A stretch of 64,000 bases of DNA from Phormidium tanganyikae FI6-MK23 (GCA_019359175.1 JAHHHU010000008.1:124001-188000), one strand, 5' to 3'. Positions 39,721-50,230 are shown, counted from the stretch's first letter. Made by a program: numbers and translations. Notes: a model not told the origin generated them from the letters alone.

Positions 39721-39746
39721 AAAGCCCTTTCTGTGGAAAGGGCTTT
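39721..39746. terminator. Strong bidirectional terminator between permease and ftsH
   Basis: A perfect 11-bp stem: AAAGCCCTTTC (39721-39731) and GAAAGGGCTTT (39736-39746), loop TGTG. On the minus strand it is followed by TTTTATCA, a classical terminator of ftsH 8 bp after its stop. Confidence 0.85.
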
Positions 39747-39753
39747 CAAAAAC

Positions 39754-41649
39754 TCAACTCGTGACACTGGCAGTTTTGGCTTGAGAATCGCGGTACTCTT
39801 CAACAATCTGGCGGAATTGGTCGCCCTCGATCGTTTCTTGCTCCATCAAGATATCCACTAAGTAATCGACTAAAGCACGATTCTCACGGACAATTCGACA
39901 AGCTTCGTCATAGCATTGAGTTGCGATCGCATAAACCTGATGATCGATCTTGGTTGCCATTTCCTCAGAGTATTCTGCTTGAGGCATCAGACCGCGACCC
40001 AAGAAAACTTCGCTGCCGCCACTTTCTAGCGCCACATTGCCCAAGTCAGACATTCCAAACAGGGTCACCATCTGCCGCGCAATGCCCGTGAGCGCTTGAA
40101 TATCGCCCCCTGCACCCGTGGTAATTTCATCATCGCCGTAGATGATTTGCTCTGCAGCTCGACCCCCCAATGCACAAGTAATTTGCGCCATTTTCTCGGC
40201 TCTTGTGGTTAATCCTTGTTCCTCATCGGGCGTAAACCAGGTGATTCCTAATGCTTGTCCCCGCGGAACGAGTGTGACTTTCTGAACCGGATCATGGTGC
40301 TTCAACATCGTTGCGACGATCGCATGACCGACTTCATGATAGGCAATCAGCCGTTTGCGCTTGCTATCTACCAGCGGTGGACGTTCCATTCCGGCGACGA
40401 CCCGATCGATCGCATCATTGATCTCCAGCATAGTGATCGCCTCTTTGCGTCTCCGAGCCGTGAGAATCGCTGCTTCATTCAAGAGGTTGGCAAGTTCTGC
40501 TCCGGAAAATCCGGGAGTCCGACGCGCGATTGTATCTAGGCAAACTTCATCAGCCAGTTTTTTATTTCGAGCATGGACTTCTAGAATTTTTAAGCGCCCT
40601 TTGTAAGTCGGCAAATCGACGATAATTTGTCGATCGAATCGTCCGGGACGCAATAAAGCAGAGTCGAGAACATCCGGGCGGTTCGTCGCTGCAATAATAA
40701 TGATTCCGGCATTGCCTTCAAACCCGTCCATCTCAGTTAGAAGTTGGTTTAGGGTTTGTTCGCGTTCATCGTTGCCGCCACCGATTCCTGCACCCCGTTG
40801 CCGTCCAACTGCATCAATTTCATCGATAAAGACAATACAAGGCGCATTCTCTTTCGCTTTCTTAAATAAGTCACGAACGCGGGAAGCACCCACACCGACA
40901 AACATTTCAACAAATTCAGATCCAGAGATCGAGAAGAACGGAACACCCGCTTCTCCCGCGATCGCTTTTGCTAACAATGTTTTTCCGGTTCCAGGTGATC
41001 CAACCAGCAGCACCCCTTTCGGAATCCGCGCCCCTACTGCCGTAAAGCGTTCTGGCTTTTTCAAGAACGTCACAACTTCTTGCAGTTCTTCTTTTGCTTC
41101 TTCAATGCCTGCGACATCATCAAACATCACCCCGGTTTTTGCTTCCATCTGGAACCGAGCGCGGGATTTACCGAAGCTCATCGCTTGTCCAGGCCCGCCC
41201 GGAGAATTGCTCGATCGCCGTAAGATCAGCAGCAATCCAGCGATCAGCAACATGAATAAGAGCAGATTCGCCACCAATCCCACGACGACGCTATTATCTG
41301 CGGTCGGTTGGGATTCAAACGTCACCTTGTTTTTGCGGAGTCGATCGATGAGTTCTGGATTGCGCTCTAAGAGTTGCACTTCGATCGGCGCATCATTCTT
41401 GCTTTTTCCTTGCAGACGAACCCGTGCAACGTTCTGAGCTTCATCAATTTCAACCCGCTCGACTTCACCCGCATCAATTTTTTTCAAAAATGCGGTGTAG
41501 CTAAGGCTTTCACGGGCTTGAGCCATCGCTGGGGCGCTCATGAGGAGGCTTTGGAGCAGCATCCAGCCAACGAGCGAGGCGTTGACCACCTTCGATCGAG
41601 CTTTAGTGAGAGACAGCGATTGCGCGAGGTTCCGTGAGCCTTTCATCAT
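39754..41649 (-). CDS. ftsH: ATP-dependent zinc metalloprotease FtsH
   Basis: A 631-residue membrane AAA+ protease. Two N-terminal helices flank a lumenal domain (about residues 45-120). The AAA module has Walker A GSPGTGKT (217-224), Walker B IVFIDEID and the second region of homology [20 protein letters not shown]. The zinc site is HEVGH (438-442). FtsH hexamers remove photodamaged D1 and misassembled membrane proteins. Cyanobacteria have several paralogues; which one this is cannot be decided here. Confidence 0.95.
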   Translation of the reverse strand: MMKGSRNLAQSLSLTKARSKVVNASLVGWMLLQSLLMSAPAMAQARESLSYTAFLKKIDAGEVERVEIDEAQNVARVRLQGKSKNDAPIEVQLLERNPELIDRLRKNKVTFESQPTADNSVVVGLVANLLLFMLLIAGLLLILRRSSNSPGGPGQAMSFGKSRARFQMEAKTGVMFDDVAGIEEAKEELQEVVTFLKKPERFTAVGARIPKGVLLVGSPGTGKTLLAKAIAGEAGVPFFSISGSEFVEMFVGVGASRVRDLFKKAKENAPCIVFIDEIDAVGRQRGAGIGGGNDEREQTLNQLLTEMDGFEGNAGIIIIAATNRPDVLDSALLRPGRFDRQIIVDLPTYKGRLKILEVHARNKKLADEVCLDTIARRTPGFSGAELANLLNEAAILTARRRKEAITMLEINDAIDRVVAGMERPPLVDSKRKRLIAYHEVGHAIVATMLKHHDPVQKVTLVPRGQALGITWFTPDEEQGLTTRAEKMAQITCALGGRAAEQIIYGDDEITTGAGGDIQALTGIARQMVTLFGMSDLGNVALESGGSEVFLGRGLMPQAEYSEEMATKIDHQVYAIATQCYDEACRIVRENRALVDYLVDILMEQETIEGDQFRQIVEEYRDSQAKTASVTS

Positions 41650-41741
41650 GTGTTGCCTTTTGTCGGGTTGGACAATGTGGGGACGATATCAAGGGTGAGA
41701 CACTCGTTAAAAAGTGACCCTATTTCCCTAGTCTAGCCCTC

Positions 41742-42194
41742 TCAATACGAATTGGACACTTGAGCGGTTCGAGTTTCGGGGGTGTACTTGACAATTTTGA
41801 GGCAGTTGCGATGTCCTTCGCGATCGTAGCTGACTTTATCGGCGAGACGACGCAGCAAAAACCAGCCATATCCTCCTTCTTGTAGAGTTCCGGGCTGGGG
41901 TTCTCGGATATTATCTGGATCAAAGGGCTGGCCCCAGTCCCAAATCTCGATTTCCATGCGATCGTCATGCAGGGCGACCTGAATATCGATCGAGGTGTCA
42001 TTCGAGAGTCCAGAGTGGGCGTGTCGAACGGCGTTGGTGAAGCCTTCGGCTAGGGCTAGATTGAGGCGGTGGAGTTGGTTCTCACGCCGGGGAAAGTGCG
42101 GGTCGTGTTGATGCCAGAATTTCTCGAACCATTTCTGGACGTGGTTCAACACCGTGAGGTTACTGTTAACCGACAGATACTCTTGTTGAAACAT
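41742..42194 (-). CDS. RsbW-like serine kinase / anti-sigma regulatory factor
   Basis: A 150-residue single HATPase_c_2 domain. The N-box is NLALAEGFTNAVRHAH, G1 is DWGQPFDP and G2 is EGGYGWFLLRRLADKV. Such kinases phosphorylate STAS proteins and bind sigma factors in partner switching. No STAS gene adjoins it; the one at 8050-8454 is a distant candidate partner (inference). Confidence 0.85.
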   Translation of the reverse strand: MFQQEYLSVNSNLTVLNHVQKWFEKFWHQHDPHFPRRENQLHRLNLALAEGFTNAVRHAHSGLSNDTSIDIQVALHDDRMEIEIWDWGQPFDPDNIREPQPGTLQEGGYGWFLLRRLADKVSYDREGHRNCLKIVKYTPETRTAQVSNSY

Positions 42195-42348
42195 ACTCCG
42201 ATTCGTTCACTCGATCGCGGGTCTGGGAATGTGATCTTAGTTCCTAACTATATTTATGATACGTGGCTTTCTGGCGACAATTCTTTGTATTTTCTCCGAA
42301 TTTCACCGGAACATTTGGCACGCCGTAGAGGTAAGTAATAGACCTTTT

Positions 42349-43080
42349 TCAATGGTTATCATTGATATCTAACGCTTGTCGCTGCAATTGTAGCAGTTCC
42401 GTAATTCCTTTCTCTGCCAAGTTCATAATCTGATCCAATTGTCCGCGCGTGAAGCTTCCTTGTTCGGCAGTGCCTTGGATTTCGATAATTTCGAGGGCAT
42501 CGTTCATGACGACGTTGCAGTCTGTGTCAGCGGTGACATCTTCGGGATAGTTGAGGTCAAGAAACGCCTCGCCTTCGATTAAACCGATCGAGACTGCTGC
42601 GACTTGATGACGAATCGGAGAGCGATCGAGTTCTCCACGCTGGATCAATGATTCGATCGCGTCATGCAGCGCGACGAATGCACCTGTAATGGAAGTCGTG
42701 CGAGTTCCGGCATCGGCTTGCAGGACATCGGCATCGATCGTAATTGTGCGTTCTCCGAGTGCCCGCATATCGAGAACCGAGCGTAAGCTGCGTCCGATTA
42801 GGCGCTGAATTTCCTGAGTGCGTCCGGAGAGTTTGAGCAGTTCGCGTTCTTGTCGATCGGGCGTGGCTCCGGGTAGCATTCGATATTCAGCCGTGAGCCA
42901 GCCTTGCCCTTTGCCTTCGAGAAAGCGGGGGACTTTGGATTGAATGCTGACGGTGCAGAGAACTTGGGTGTCACCGCAGCAGGTTAGGACAGAACCTGCG
43001 GAAAATTTGGTGAATCGCCGAGTAAAAGTAGTGGGACGGAGCTGATCGGGTTGCCGACCATCTGGGCGCTGCCAGGGCAT
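42349..43080 (-). CDS. rph: Ribonuclease PH
   Basis: A 243-residue phosphorolytic 3'-5' exoribonuclease that trims tRNA 3' ends. Typical are the start [19 protein letters not shown], then [32 protein letters not shown] and [15 protein letters not shown], and the phosphate-site [15 protein letters not shown]. Length is normal. It stands 85 bp downstream of the molybdopterin gene on the same strand. Confidence 0.94.
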   Translation of the reverse strand: MPWQRPDGRQPDQLRPTTFTRRFTKFSAGSVLTCCGDTQVLCTVSIQSKVPRFLEGKGQGWLTAEYRMLPGATPDRQERELLKLSGRTQEIQRLIGRSLRSVLDMRALGERTITIDADVLQADAGTRTTSITGAFVALHDAIESLIQRGELDRSPIRHQVAAVSIGLIEGEAFLDLNYPEDVTADTDCNVVMNDALEIIEIQGTAEQGSFTRGQLDQIMNLAEKGITELLQLQRQALDINDNH

Positions 43081-43164
43081 GAAACTTCCTCAAATCTGTG
43101 TTTCAGCATACCGTCCACTCTTTGAGTTGTGGGGGAAGATTCCAGATTGTTTTCAGATTTGAAG

Positions 43165-43869
43165 CTACAATCCGGCAAACCATTCGTAACCCTGATCTTC
43201 CCAATAGCCCCGCGATCGACCTAATTTACTTACCAGCGTAATTCGCGTAACCCACTTGCTCTGCTTGTATCCCAGCTTGACCGAAGAAGCTAATCGCAAC
43301 GGCGCACCATTTTCGATCGAGATTGCCTCGCCATTTTTCTGATACGCCATCAAAGTCTGAGGATGAAGGCACGATCGCAAATCCCAACTTTCCAAATAGC
43401 GATCGGCTGACTCGAAATAAGCGTATTGAACGCCCGGTTTTGGTTGTGCCAGTTGGATCAAATCCCGTAACCGAACGCCGCCCCACTGTACGATCGCTGC
43501 CCATCCTTCCACACAGACATGGCGAATGATCATCGAAGTCAGCGGCAATTTGTAAAGCTCGTTCAGGCTCAACGATAAAGGCTGATTGACCTCGCCATCA
43601 ATGATTAATCGAAATTTCGCCGGATCAATCACTGGGGTAAATCCAAACGTATTGACGATCAATTGATTTGGCTCGATTTGGCTTGCGGCAAATTCAGGCA
43701 CAGGAGTTTGAGGCTTAAATAACAGCTCCTCAACGCTTTGATTAAGGGGTTCTGTGACTGTACCCACCACATCCCCAAAAATTGGGAGACCACAGCCGCC
43801 CAAGATTAATCCTGAACTTGAAACGCCAGCAATTTTGAGAAAATCACGCCGCGAAAAATTCTGCATCAC
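43165..43869 (-). CDS. Molybdopterin-dependent oxidoreductase (sulfite-oxidase fold)
   Basis: A 234-residue protein with a twin-arginine-like leader (SRRDFLKIAGVSSSGLILGGCG), so it is exported folded. The sulfite-oxidase domain carries the Mo-ligand Cys in IIRHVCVEGWAAIVQWGGVRL, split by family as R-x-V-C-x-E-G. A lipobox-like GGC follows the Tat motif. With the cytochrome b gene 2 bp upstream it resembles MsrP/MsrQ-type or YedYZ-type electron-transfer pairs. Substrate unknown. Confidence 0.85.
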   Translation of the reverse strand: MMQNFSRRDFLKIAGVSSSGLILGGCGLPIFGDVVGTVTEPLNQSVEELLFKPQTPVPEFAASQIEPNQLIVNTFGFTPVIDPAKFRLIIDGEVNQPLSLSLNELYKLPLTSMIIRHVCVEGWAAIVQWGGVRLRDLIQLAQPKPGVQYAYFESADRYLESWDLRSCLHPQTLMAYQKNGEAISIENGAPLRLASSVKLGYKQSKWVTRITLVSKLGRSRGYWEDQGYEWFAGL

Positions 43870-43871
43870 CG

Positions 43872-44453
43872 TTACCAGAACATTGAATCGATCAATCGAG
43901 AGCCGCCGACTTTCAGCGCCAGAAAAGAATGTGCGATCGCGAATCCAATCACGGTCGGAACGCTAGAAAAATGCACAATTCTCAGCGCCTGCCAATCTCC
44001 AAACATCTCGACAATCCAAGGGAACTGCGCGGGTTTGTACATCCCGATTCCGCTGAGGATTGCGAGGAGGAGGATAGGAACGATCGCGGTATAAGCCACT
44101 CGATGCCAAGCGTAGTATTTTCGCTTCGGATTTTTCCCCGTCTGAATCGCTTTCACATCATTTGCACCGACAAATCGATGCTTCCAACGCCGCGTAACCA
44201 GCACATAAATTCCATACCAAAGCAAATTCAGCGAAAACAATCCCATTCCCGCGAAGTGCCAATCTCGCCCACCTGCCAACCAGCCGCCCAGTGTAAAGAT
44301 CGGCGGAATCGGAATTCCTGCTCTACCCCCAAACACCGGATTCGCATTGTAAATCTGCAATCCGCTGGTCAGCATGATAAACACACTCACCACATTAATC
44401 CAATGAAACGTTTTGGCAAGAATCGCCTGTTTCGGTAAAACCTTGAGTTCCAT
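43872..44453 (-). CDS. Cytochrome b561-like membrane partner of the molybdopterin enzyme
   Basis: About 193 residues, four helices. ATG 44453 (MELKVLPKQAILAKTFHWIN) is preferred to an in-frame start at 44474. Candidate haem His residues are in TFHWINVVSVFIM, WHFAGMGLFSLNLLW, YAWHRVAYTAI and RIVHFSSVPTVIGFAIAHSF. Its stop is 2 bp from the molybdopterin gene, so it probably anchors or supplies electrons to that enzyme from the quinone pool. Confidence 0.8.
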   Translation of the reverse strand: MELKVLPKQAILAKTFHWINVVSVFIMLTSGLQIYNANPVFGGRAGIPIPPIFTLGGWLAGGRDWHFAGMGLFSLNLLWYGIYVLVTRRWKHRFVGANDVKAIQTGKNPKRKYYAWHRVAYTAIVPILLLAILSGIGMYKPAQFPWIVEMFGDWQALRIVHFSSVPTVIGFAIAHSFLALKVGGSRLIDSMFW

Positions 44454-44499
44454 TAGCGCTTCACAAAAGATCACGTATTGCTAATGTGACACAAAAAAA

Positions 44500-44529
44500 C
44501 CCGGAGTCGATCGATAAATCAACTCCGGG
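44500..44529 (-). terminator. Rho-independent terminator of the EF-G-like gene
   Basis: CCCGGAGT (44500-44507) pairs perfectly with ACTCCGGG (44522-44529). On the minus strand the stem is followed directly by TTTTTTT, a textbook terminator 24 bp after the stop at 44554. Confidence 0.88.
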
Positions 44530-44553
44530 AGGCTCATCCTTCGGAGAAAACTA

Positions 44554-46581
44554 CTAACGTTTACCGTTACTGTGTCCAGTTGTCACTAAAAGCCGTTCTG
44601 CTAACTTGTCGGGGACTTCCTGCAAATGATCGAATTCACATTGGAAAAAGCCGACTCCCATTGTTTGCGATCGTAGTTCCACGATCAAATCGTGCATCTC
44701 AGCTTGCGGCAACAAGACAATCACATCATCCCAACCCATCCAACCTGATTTCGCATCGTAGCCCAGCACTTGACCGCGCCGACCGCTGGATAAACGCAAC
44801 ACTTTCGAGGTGAAATCAGATGGAACGGAGACTGTCACTTGTACGATCGGTTCTAACAACACAGATTCGCATTTCGCCATGCCTTCCTGCATTGCAATTC
44901 GCGCTGCTTGTCTAAAGGCTTGCTCCGAACTATCAACACTGTGATAAGAACCATTCGTTAAGGTCACTGAAACATCAACCACGGGGAATCCAAGCGGGCC
45001 GATCGAGAGATACTCTCGCACACCCATTTCGACGCCGGGAATGTACTGTTTGGGAACCACGCCGCCAACAATCTTTTCACCAAATTGGAAGCCATCCCCA
45101 CGCGACCCAGGTTGAATGCTGAGATAAACATCTCCGAACTGCCCGTGTCCGCCTGTTTGATGTTTGTAGCGTCCGTGTGAACTGGTGGATTTGCGAACCG
45201 TTTCTTTGTAGGGAACTTGTGGAAGATGCGTGGACATCGGTAGATTGTATTTTCGACGCAATCGATCGAGTGCAACTTGCAGATGAATTTCACCTTGTCC
45301 CCACAAGATAATCTCATGGGTATCGCCGTGTTGCTCCCAACAAATCCCACAGTCTTCTTCTAAAAGTTTCGCAAGTGTTCCAGTCAGTTTCACTTCATCA
45401 TTGCGTTTTTCTGCCTGAATTGCCATTGCGTAGACAGGTTTAATCTGTTCCGGTTTGCGAAGTGCACGGACTGGCTCGGTTGAAAGGGTCGCTCCAGTCT
45501 TGACTCCTTCCATCCGCGCAAGGGCAACAATTTCACCTGCTTGAGCAGAATTCACGCTTTGTTGCTGTTGACCCATCAGGCGATACATTCCACCAATGCG
45601 AACGCCATTTAAGGGCATGCCATCGGAGATCGTGCCTTGCCAAACCCGAACTAGAGAAAGCTTTCCGCCTTGCTGTGTATTGTAAGTTTTCAGAACTTGA
45701 GCAATTCCAGTGTTGCCTACTTTGATGCCGCGATACTCTGCGATCGTCTCCGGCTCTGGAATTTCCCGCAGCAGTGCTGAGAGTAAAGGACGAACGCCAA
45801 AATCTCGATCGGCACAGCCAAAGAACACAGGCACAATTAAATCCGCGCCCAGTTCCATCTTCAGATCTTGCAGAATCTCATCTTCAGGCGGTTCAATTTC
45901 TTCGAGTAGTTCTTCTAATAGATGATCATCCCAATTCGCCAGCGTTTCGAGCATTTCCATTCGCGCGAGCTGCTCTTGATCTTTTAGCTCTGCGGGGAAC
46001 GGAACCGGATCAGCAGGCGCACCGGGATGATAGTGATAAGCCTGTTCGGTCACTAGATCAATAAATCCGGTGAGCGATTCGCCACGCCCGATCGGATATT
46101 GATGCGGCACGAGCGGGCGACTCGACACGGTTTTCAGCGCGTGTAGCACTTCCATAAAGTCCACATCGGCGCGATCCATTTTGTTGAGAAAGACTAGATG
46201 CGGAATTTCCCAATCGTCTAAAAATTTGAACAATGGCGATAGAGTCAGAACACGGTCGACTAAAGGTTCCGTCACCACGACAACCGCATCGACCCCGATC
46301 AGCGCATTTAGTGTTTCTTGCGCGAACTCTACAGAACCGGGACAGTCGAGAAACGTAAACCGCACATCTTCGTAGAGCGTGTGAGCAGTGTTAAGTTCAA
46401 CGGTCATTTGGCGATCGCGGGCTTCTGGGCTACTGTCTCCGACCGTATTTTTGTCTTGCACTGTGCCTTTGCGAGAAACCGCATTTGTGACCCAAAGCAA
46501 GCTTTCGAGTAAGGTCGTTTTACCGCTGAGGTAAGGGCCCACGATCGCCACGCTTCGGATGCCGATTGAATTACTTTTCAT
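44554..46581 (-). CDS. EF-G-like translational GTPase with a non-standard G3 motif
   Basis: A 675-residue protein with the EF-G domain order. G1 is GPYLSGKTT (15-23) and G4 is NKMD (133-136). G3 reads DCPGSVEF (79-86): the catalytic His of DxPGHxDF is Ser83. Domains II to V follow, including EVPYKETVRK-like and RGQVLGYDAKSGW segments. It belongs with EF-G2/FusA-like paralogues, not canonical FusA. No ribosomal protein genes adjoin it, as they would for fusA. Role unknown. Confidence 0.85.
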   Translation of the reverse strand: MKSNSIGIRSVAIVGPYLSGKTTLLESLLWVTNAVSRKGTVQDKNTVGDSSPEARDRQMTVELNTAHTLYEDVRFTFLDCPGSVEFAQETLNALIGVDAVVVVTEPLVDRVLTLSPLFKFLDDWEIPHLVFLNKMDRADVDFMEVLHALKTVSSRPLVPHQYPIGRGESLTGFIDLVTEQAYHYHPGAPADPVPFPAELKDQEQLARMEMLETLANWDDHLLEELLEEIEPPEDEILQDLKMELGADLIVPVFFGCADRDFGVRPLLSALLREIPEPETIAEYRGIKVGNTGIAQVLKTYNTQQGGKLSLVRVWQGTISDGMPLNGVRIGGMYRLMGQQQQSVNSAQAGEIVALARMEGVKTGATLSTEPVRALRKPEQIKPVYAMAIQAEKRNDEVKLTGTLAKLLEEDCGICWEQHGDTHEIILWGQGEIHLQVALDRLRRKYNLPMSTHLPQVPYKETVRKSTSSHGRYKHQTGGHGQFGDVYLSIQPGSRGDGFQFGEKIVGGVVPKQYIPGVEMGVREYLSIGPLGFPVVDVSVTLTNGSYHSVDSSEQAFRQAARIAMQEGMAKCESVLLEPIVQVTVSVPSDFTSKVLRLSSGRRGQVLGYDAKSGWMGWDDVIVLLPQAEMHDLIVELRSQTMGVGFFQCEFDHLQEVPDKLAERLLVTTGHSNGKR

Positions 46582-46806
46582 ACCATTCTCCTAGATATAG
46601 AGATAGCAATCTTTCCTCGATTCAAAATATAGAAATTCAACCCAACTCTTTGCAATTGCAGAGCGCAAAGATCAAGCAGTTCCTACTAATAAATCGAAGT
46701 TATTCGTTCTTGTTGAAATCGAAGATTGCTCAACCTTGAGGATCGATAACATTGGATTATCAAACTGTTTTGATTACCTGAATCAAAACCTCAGATTGTC
46801 TTAACA

Positions 46807-46838
46807 AAAAAGGGGCGCGATTGAACGCACCCCTTTTT
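46807..46838 (-). terminator. Terminator of hpf/lrtA
   Basis: AAAAAGGGG (46807-46815) pairs with CCCCTTTTT (46830-46838), with an inner GCG/CGC pair. It lies 3 bp beyond the minus-strand stop and reads as a stem followed by T-rich sequence. Confidence 0.85.
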
Positions 46839-46840
46839 GA

Positions 46841-47497
46841 TTATCTTACGAGCGATTCCACAGTATCACTCGTTGAATGTTTGCCATTCCCGTTTTGATG
46901 GGTTTGGTGTCCATTTTGGTCGTGAGTGTGTCCGTTGCCGTTACGCGGCTGAATTACTCCAAATCCGCTGTGATTGCGCTCGTAGGCAACGTTAATTTCG
47001 CCCGTATCGACGTTGCGGAACATATAGAAATCGTGTCCCACTAGTTCAAGCTGTTCGATCGCTTGATCCACCGTCATCGGCGGCATCGAGAAATACTTAG
47101 TGCGAACCACCTGCGCGGGAAGTTCTGGTTCTCGATCGAGATTCAAATCTTCAATTAGCGGCTGGTCGCCCAAGTTTTCTGTGGTTTTGTCATACCGATG
47201 TTGCGATCGTTTTTCTTTGTATTTTCGCAGTCGTCGGGCAATTTTGTCCGCAACTAAATCGATACTCGCGTATAGATTTTCGCTCCCTTCCTCTGCTCGA
47301 ACAACAGTTCCATTTGCGTAAATCGTAACTTCAGCAATTTGCTTCACGATACGGGGGTTGCGGCTAACAGAGAGATGAACATCGACTTCGGTCGTTAGGG
47401 TTTGATAATGGCTTACCGCTTTTTCGATTTTCTGGTGAACGTATTCTCGAATGGCATCCGTGACTTCAATGTTCTTTCCCTGGATCACGAGCTTCAT
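46841..47497 (-). CDS. hpf: Ribosome hibernation promoting factor, long form (LrtA)
   Basis: A 218-residue long-form HPF. The N-terminal S30AE domain ([46 protein letters not shown]) is followed by a linker and the dimerisation domain ([42 protein letters not shown]). It pairs 70S ribosomes in the dark or in starvation. In cyanobacteria it is the light-repressed transcript lrtA. A strong GGAGGAG lies about 9 bases upstream of ATG. The His/Asn/Gly-rich tail is low-complexity. Confidence 0.92.
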   Translation of the reverse strand: MKLVIQGKNIEVTDAIREYVHQKIEKAVSHYQTLTTEVDVHLSVSRNPRIVKQIAEVTIYANGTVVRAEEGSENLYASIDLVADKIARRLRKYKEKRSQHRYDKTTENLGDQPLIEDLNLDREPELPAQVVRTKYFSMPPMTVDQAIEQLELVGHDFYMFRNVDTGEINVAYERNHSGFGVIQPRNGNGHTHDQNGHQTHQNGNGKHSTSDTVESLVR

Positions 47498-47691
47498 ATA
47501 AGCTATCTCCTCCCCTGAAATGGTGGGTGATTAATCTCACATTAGCACTTTGTATTGTGGCGAACAACTCGATTAAAGATGATTTGCATCTATTGACAAT
47601 TCTTATTTGCAAATGGCGGTAATTTCATCAGAATTTCGCTTGATCTTTTTTCAAAAGTAATTCAAAGTAAAGTATTTGGGATCAATCTTTC

Positions 47692-48333
47692 ATGCGATCG
47701 TGCCTTCTCTACACTCAAGGTTTAATGCCCTACAAAACCGCTTGGGAGTGGCAGCGATCGCTAGTTGACGCGCGTAAACAAAATTCCGACCTCGATGATG
47801 TCTTAATCCTGCTGGAACATTTTCCGGTTTATACGTTGGGACAGGGTTCCGATCTAGGCTTTCTGAAATTCGATCCGAATCAATCCAATCATGAACTGCA
47901 TTGCATCGAACGTGGGGGAGAAGTCACTTATCACTGTCCGGGGCAGATTGTTGGCTATCCGATCCTGAACTTGAATCACTATCAGAAGGATTTGCATTGG
48001 TATCTTCGACAGTTGGAAGAAGTAATCATTCGCGTGTTAGCAGTGTATGGATTGGTCGGAACGCGAATTCCGGGACTCACTGGAGTATGGGTAAACGATC
48101 GAAAGTTCGCTGCAATCGGAATTAAAGTCAGTCGCTGGATCACGATGCACGGTTTCGCATTGAATGTCTGTCCAGATCTGAGCGGATTCGATCGCATTGT
48201 GCCTTGTGGAATTGCAGATAAGGCTGTGGGAAGTTTAGAGCAGTTTGTACTTGGGATCACTGTCGATGAAGTGAAGCGAGAAATAGCGATCGCGTTTTCT
48301 GATGTGTTTGAAGTATTACTAGAGCCATCTTAA
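47692..48333 (+). CDS. lipB: Octanoyl-[ACP]:protein octanoyltransferase
   Basis: A 213-residue enzyme that transfers octanoate to lipoyl domains, the first step of lipoate synthesis. Visible motifs are [32 protein letters not shown], the catalytic Lys in [20 protein letters not shown] and Cys in [14 protein letters not shown]. Divergent from hpf. The kdpD remnant begins 2 bp after its stop. Confidence 0.93.
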   Translation: MRSCLLYTQGLMPYKTAWEWQRSLVDARKQNSDLDDVLILLEHFPVYTLGQGSDLGFLKFDPNQSNHELHCIERGGEVTYHCPGQIVGYPILNLNHYQKDLHWYLRQLEEVIIRVLAVYGLVGTRIPGLTGVWVNDRKFAAIGIKVSRWITMHGFALNVCPDLSGFDRIVPCGIADKAVGSLEQFVLGITVDEVKREIAIAFSDVFEVLLEPS

Positions 48334-48335
48334 GT

Positions 48336-49427
48336 ATGGATAGATCTCCTCGTCGTGGAAGACATAAGATTTTCATTGGTATGTCTCCAGGTGTTGGCAA
48401 GACATACCAGATGTTAGAAGAAGGGCATCGGTTGAAAAAAGAAGGGGTGGATGTAGTAATCGGACTGCTCGAAACTCACAATCGGCAAGAAACGATTGAA
48501 CAAGCGATCGGCTTAGAACTGTGATTCCGCGTAAATCGATCGATTGTTCTGGTGTGACGCTAACCGAAATGGATACCGAAGCTGTAATCGCTCGTCAGCC
48601 TCAGCTTGCCTTAGTCGATGAACTCGCTTATACGAATGTTCCAGGCTGCGAGCATGAAAAACGCTACCAAGATGTGGAACTAATCTTAGCGGCTGGAATT
48701 GATGTGTTTTCAACCGTGAACATTCAGCATTTAGAAAGCTTGAATGATTTAGTAGCTCGGATCACAGGAAGCGAATCCCCGATCGACTATTATAGAACAA
48801 GCAGATGAAGTTGTGGTTGTCGATGTGACTCCTGAGACGCTAGAGGAGCGCTTGAGAGATGGTAAGATCTATGCGCCTGAGAAGATCGATCAATCTCTGC
48901 AACACTTCTTTCAGCGTCGTAACTTGATTGCTCTGAGAGAACTTGCTTTGTGAGAAATTGCCGACAACGTTGAGGAAGATGCCCGTGGGAATAGTATTTC
49001 AGATACCAATGCACCTTACTGCAACATTCATGAACGAGTGTTAGTCTGCGTCTCGACCTATCCCAATTCAATGCAATTACTCCGACGGGGAGCGCGAATC
49101 TCAAACTATATGCGTGCCCCGCTCTATTGTGTGTTCGTCAACGATCCGGATCGGTTTCTCAGCAAAGCAGAAAGCTTACAAATTGAAACTTGCGAAAAGC
49201 TTTGTCAAGAATTCGATGAGCAGTTCATTCGAGCCTCAGATCTAAACATTGCAAGAGCCATTTCTGAGGTGGCGAAACAGTATCGCATCACTCAAATTGT
49301 GATTGGAGAAAGTCAGCGATCGCATTGGAAAACCTTGCTTAAAGGATCGCTCACGCAGCAATTGTTAAAGTTACTGAAAAACATCGATGTTCATATCATT
49401 GCAACTGAGGAAAAATCTCGATTATGA
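48336..49427 (+). pseudogene. kdpD: KdpD N-terminal sensor/USP protein, disrupted by three lesions
   Basis: The frames together encode the KdpD N-terminal domain plus universal-stress domain, the short form found in cyanobacteria. The start is MDRSPRRGRHKIFIGMSPGV with Walker A GVGKT. A base loss near 48522 shifts the frame before IPRKSIDCSGVTLTEMD. A second shift near 48790 precedes EQADEVVVVDVTPETLEERL. An in-frame TGA at 48951-48953 (probably from CGA) interrupts ALRELAL-(R)-EIADNVEED. The USP part then continues to 49427. No kdpFABC genes are in the window. Confidence 0.88.
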
Positions 49428-49510
49428 GAATTACGATCGTAGATGTTCTATGTACTTCACTCAGTCGATCTCATACAATTAATTCAGCGCTTTGAGGGAG
49501 TTCCATACTT

Positions 49511-49760
49511 ATGCAAATCACGATCGATCTTCCCGACGACATTGCACATCAGCTTCGTTCCGAAAATGCTTCTCGTCGAATTTTGGAACTACTTGCGGCT
49601 GATTACTACTGCCAAGGTCGCATCGGTGCTGGTGAAGTTCGACGAATGCTAAATTTCTCTTCTCGCTGGGAGACTTACGACTTTAGCTTACTTGTCCTAT
49701 GGTGAAGATGAGCTAGATCAAGACGCTAAAGCCATTCGTAACGTAATGACTTTAGAATGA
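49511..49760 (+). pseudogene. UPF0175 family antitoxin, frameshifted
   Basis: The start MQITIDLPDDIAHQLRSENA, then RRILELLAADYYCQGRIGAG and EVRRMLNFSSRWETY, is a UPF0175 protein. The frame is lost near 49680, leading to a stop at 49705. Another frame resumes with YLSYGEDELDQDAKAIRNVM to TGA 49760. The ATG of the toxin-like gene overlaps that stop (ATGA), as in an intact toxin-antitoxin operon. Confidence 0.8.
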
Positions 49761-50230
49761 TCATTGTCTCAGATACCTCTCCAATCAACTATCTCATTCT
49801 AATTGGGCAGATTGATCTTCTTCCTGCTCTATTTAAGCAGATTGTTATTCCTGAAGCTGTTTATGATGAGCTATCTGATTCAGCGGCTCCGCAACTCGTT
49901 CAAGATTAAATTTCTAACATACCGTGTTGGTTAACAGTTTGCTCTGTCACCCAACCTGGCGAGAAAATTGTTGATCAGCTTGATCCTGGAGAACGTGCTG
50001 CAATTCTTCTAGTTCAGCAGCTTAGTGGGGATTTAATATTATTAGACGATATGAAAGCGCATTAGGTCGCAATGCGCAGAGGCTTCGCGATTACAGGCAT
50101 CCTCGGAATTCTAGATCAAGCTGCAATGATGAACCTAATTGATTTACCTGATACTGTTCAGAATCTTCGGAATACTTCTTTCTGGGCATCTGATGCTTTA
50201 TTTCAAAAACTGTTAGATAGACACTTGTAG
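49757..50230 (+). pseudogene. DUF3368 PIN-like toxin with two internal stops
   Basis: A single frame of 158 codons reads MIIVSDTSPINYLILIGQID to SFWASDALFQKLLDRHL, a DUF3368 PIN-like nuclease. The SDTSPI Asp is kept. It is broken by TAA at 49907-49909, where a Trp is expected before ISNIPCWL, and by TAG at 50063-50065, where Gln is expected in MKAH-(Q)-VAMRRG. The frame is otherwise intact, so decay is recent. Confidence 0.85.

Noticed and set aside
40700-41437. 245-codon plus-strand ORF opposite ftsH
   Set aside because: The ftsH frame is fully conserved; the opposite frame has Ser/Pro-rich shadow composition.
47536-47560. TTAGCACT as part of a CIRCE element
   Set aside because: The matching GAGTGCTAA half is absent at the right spacing.
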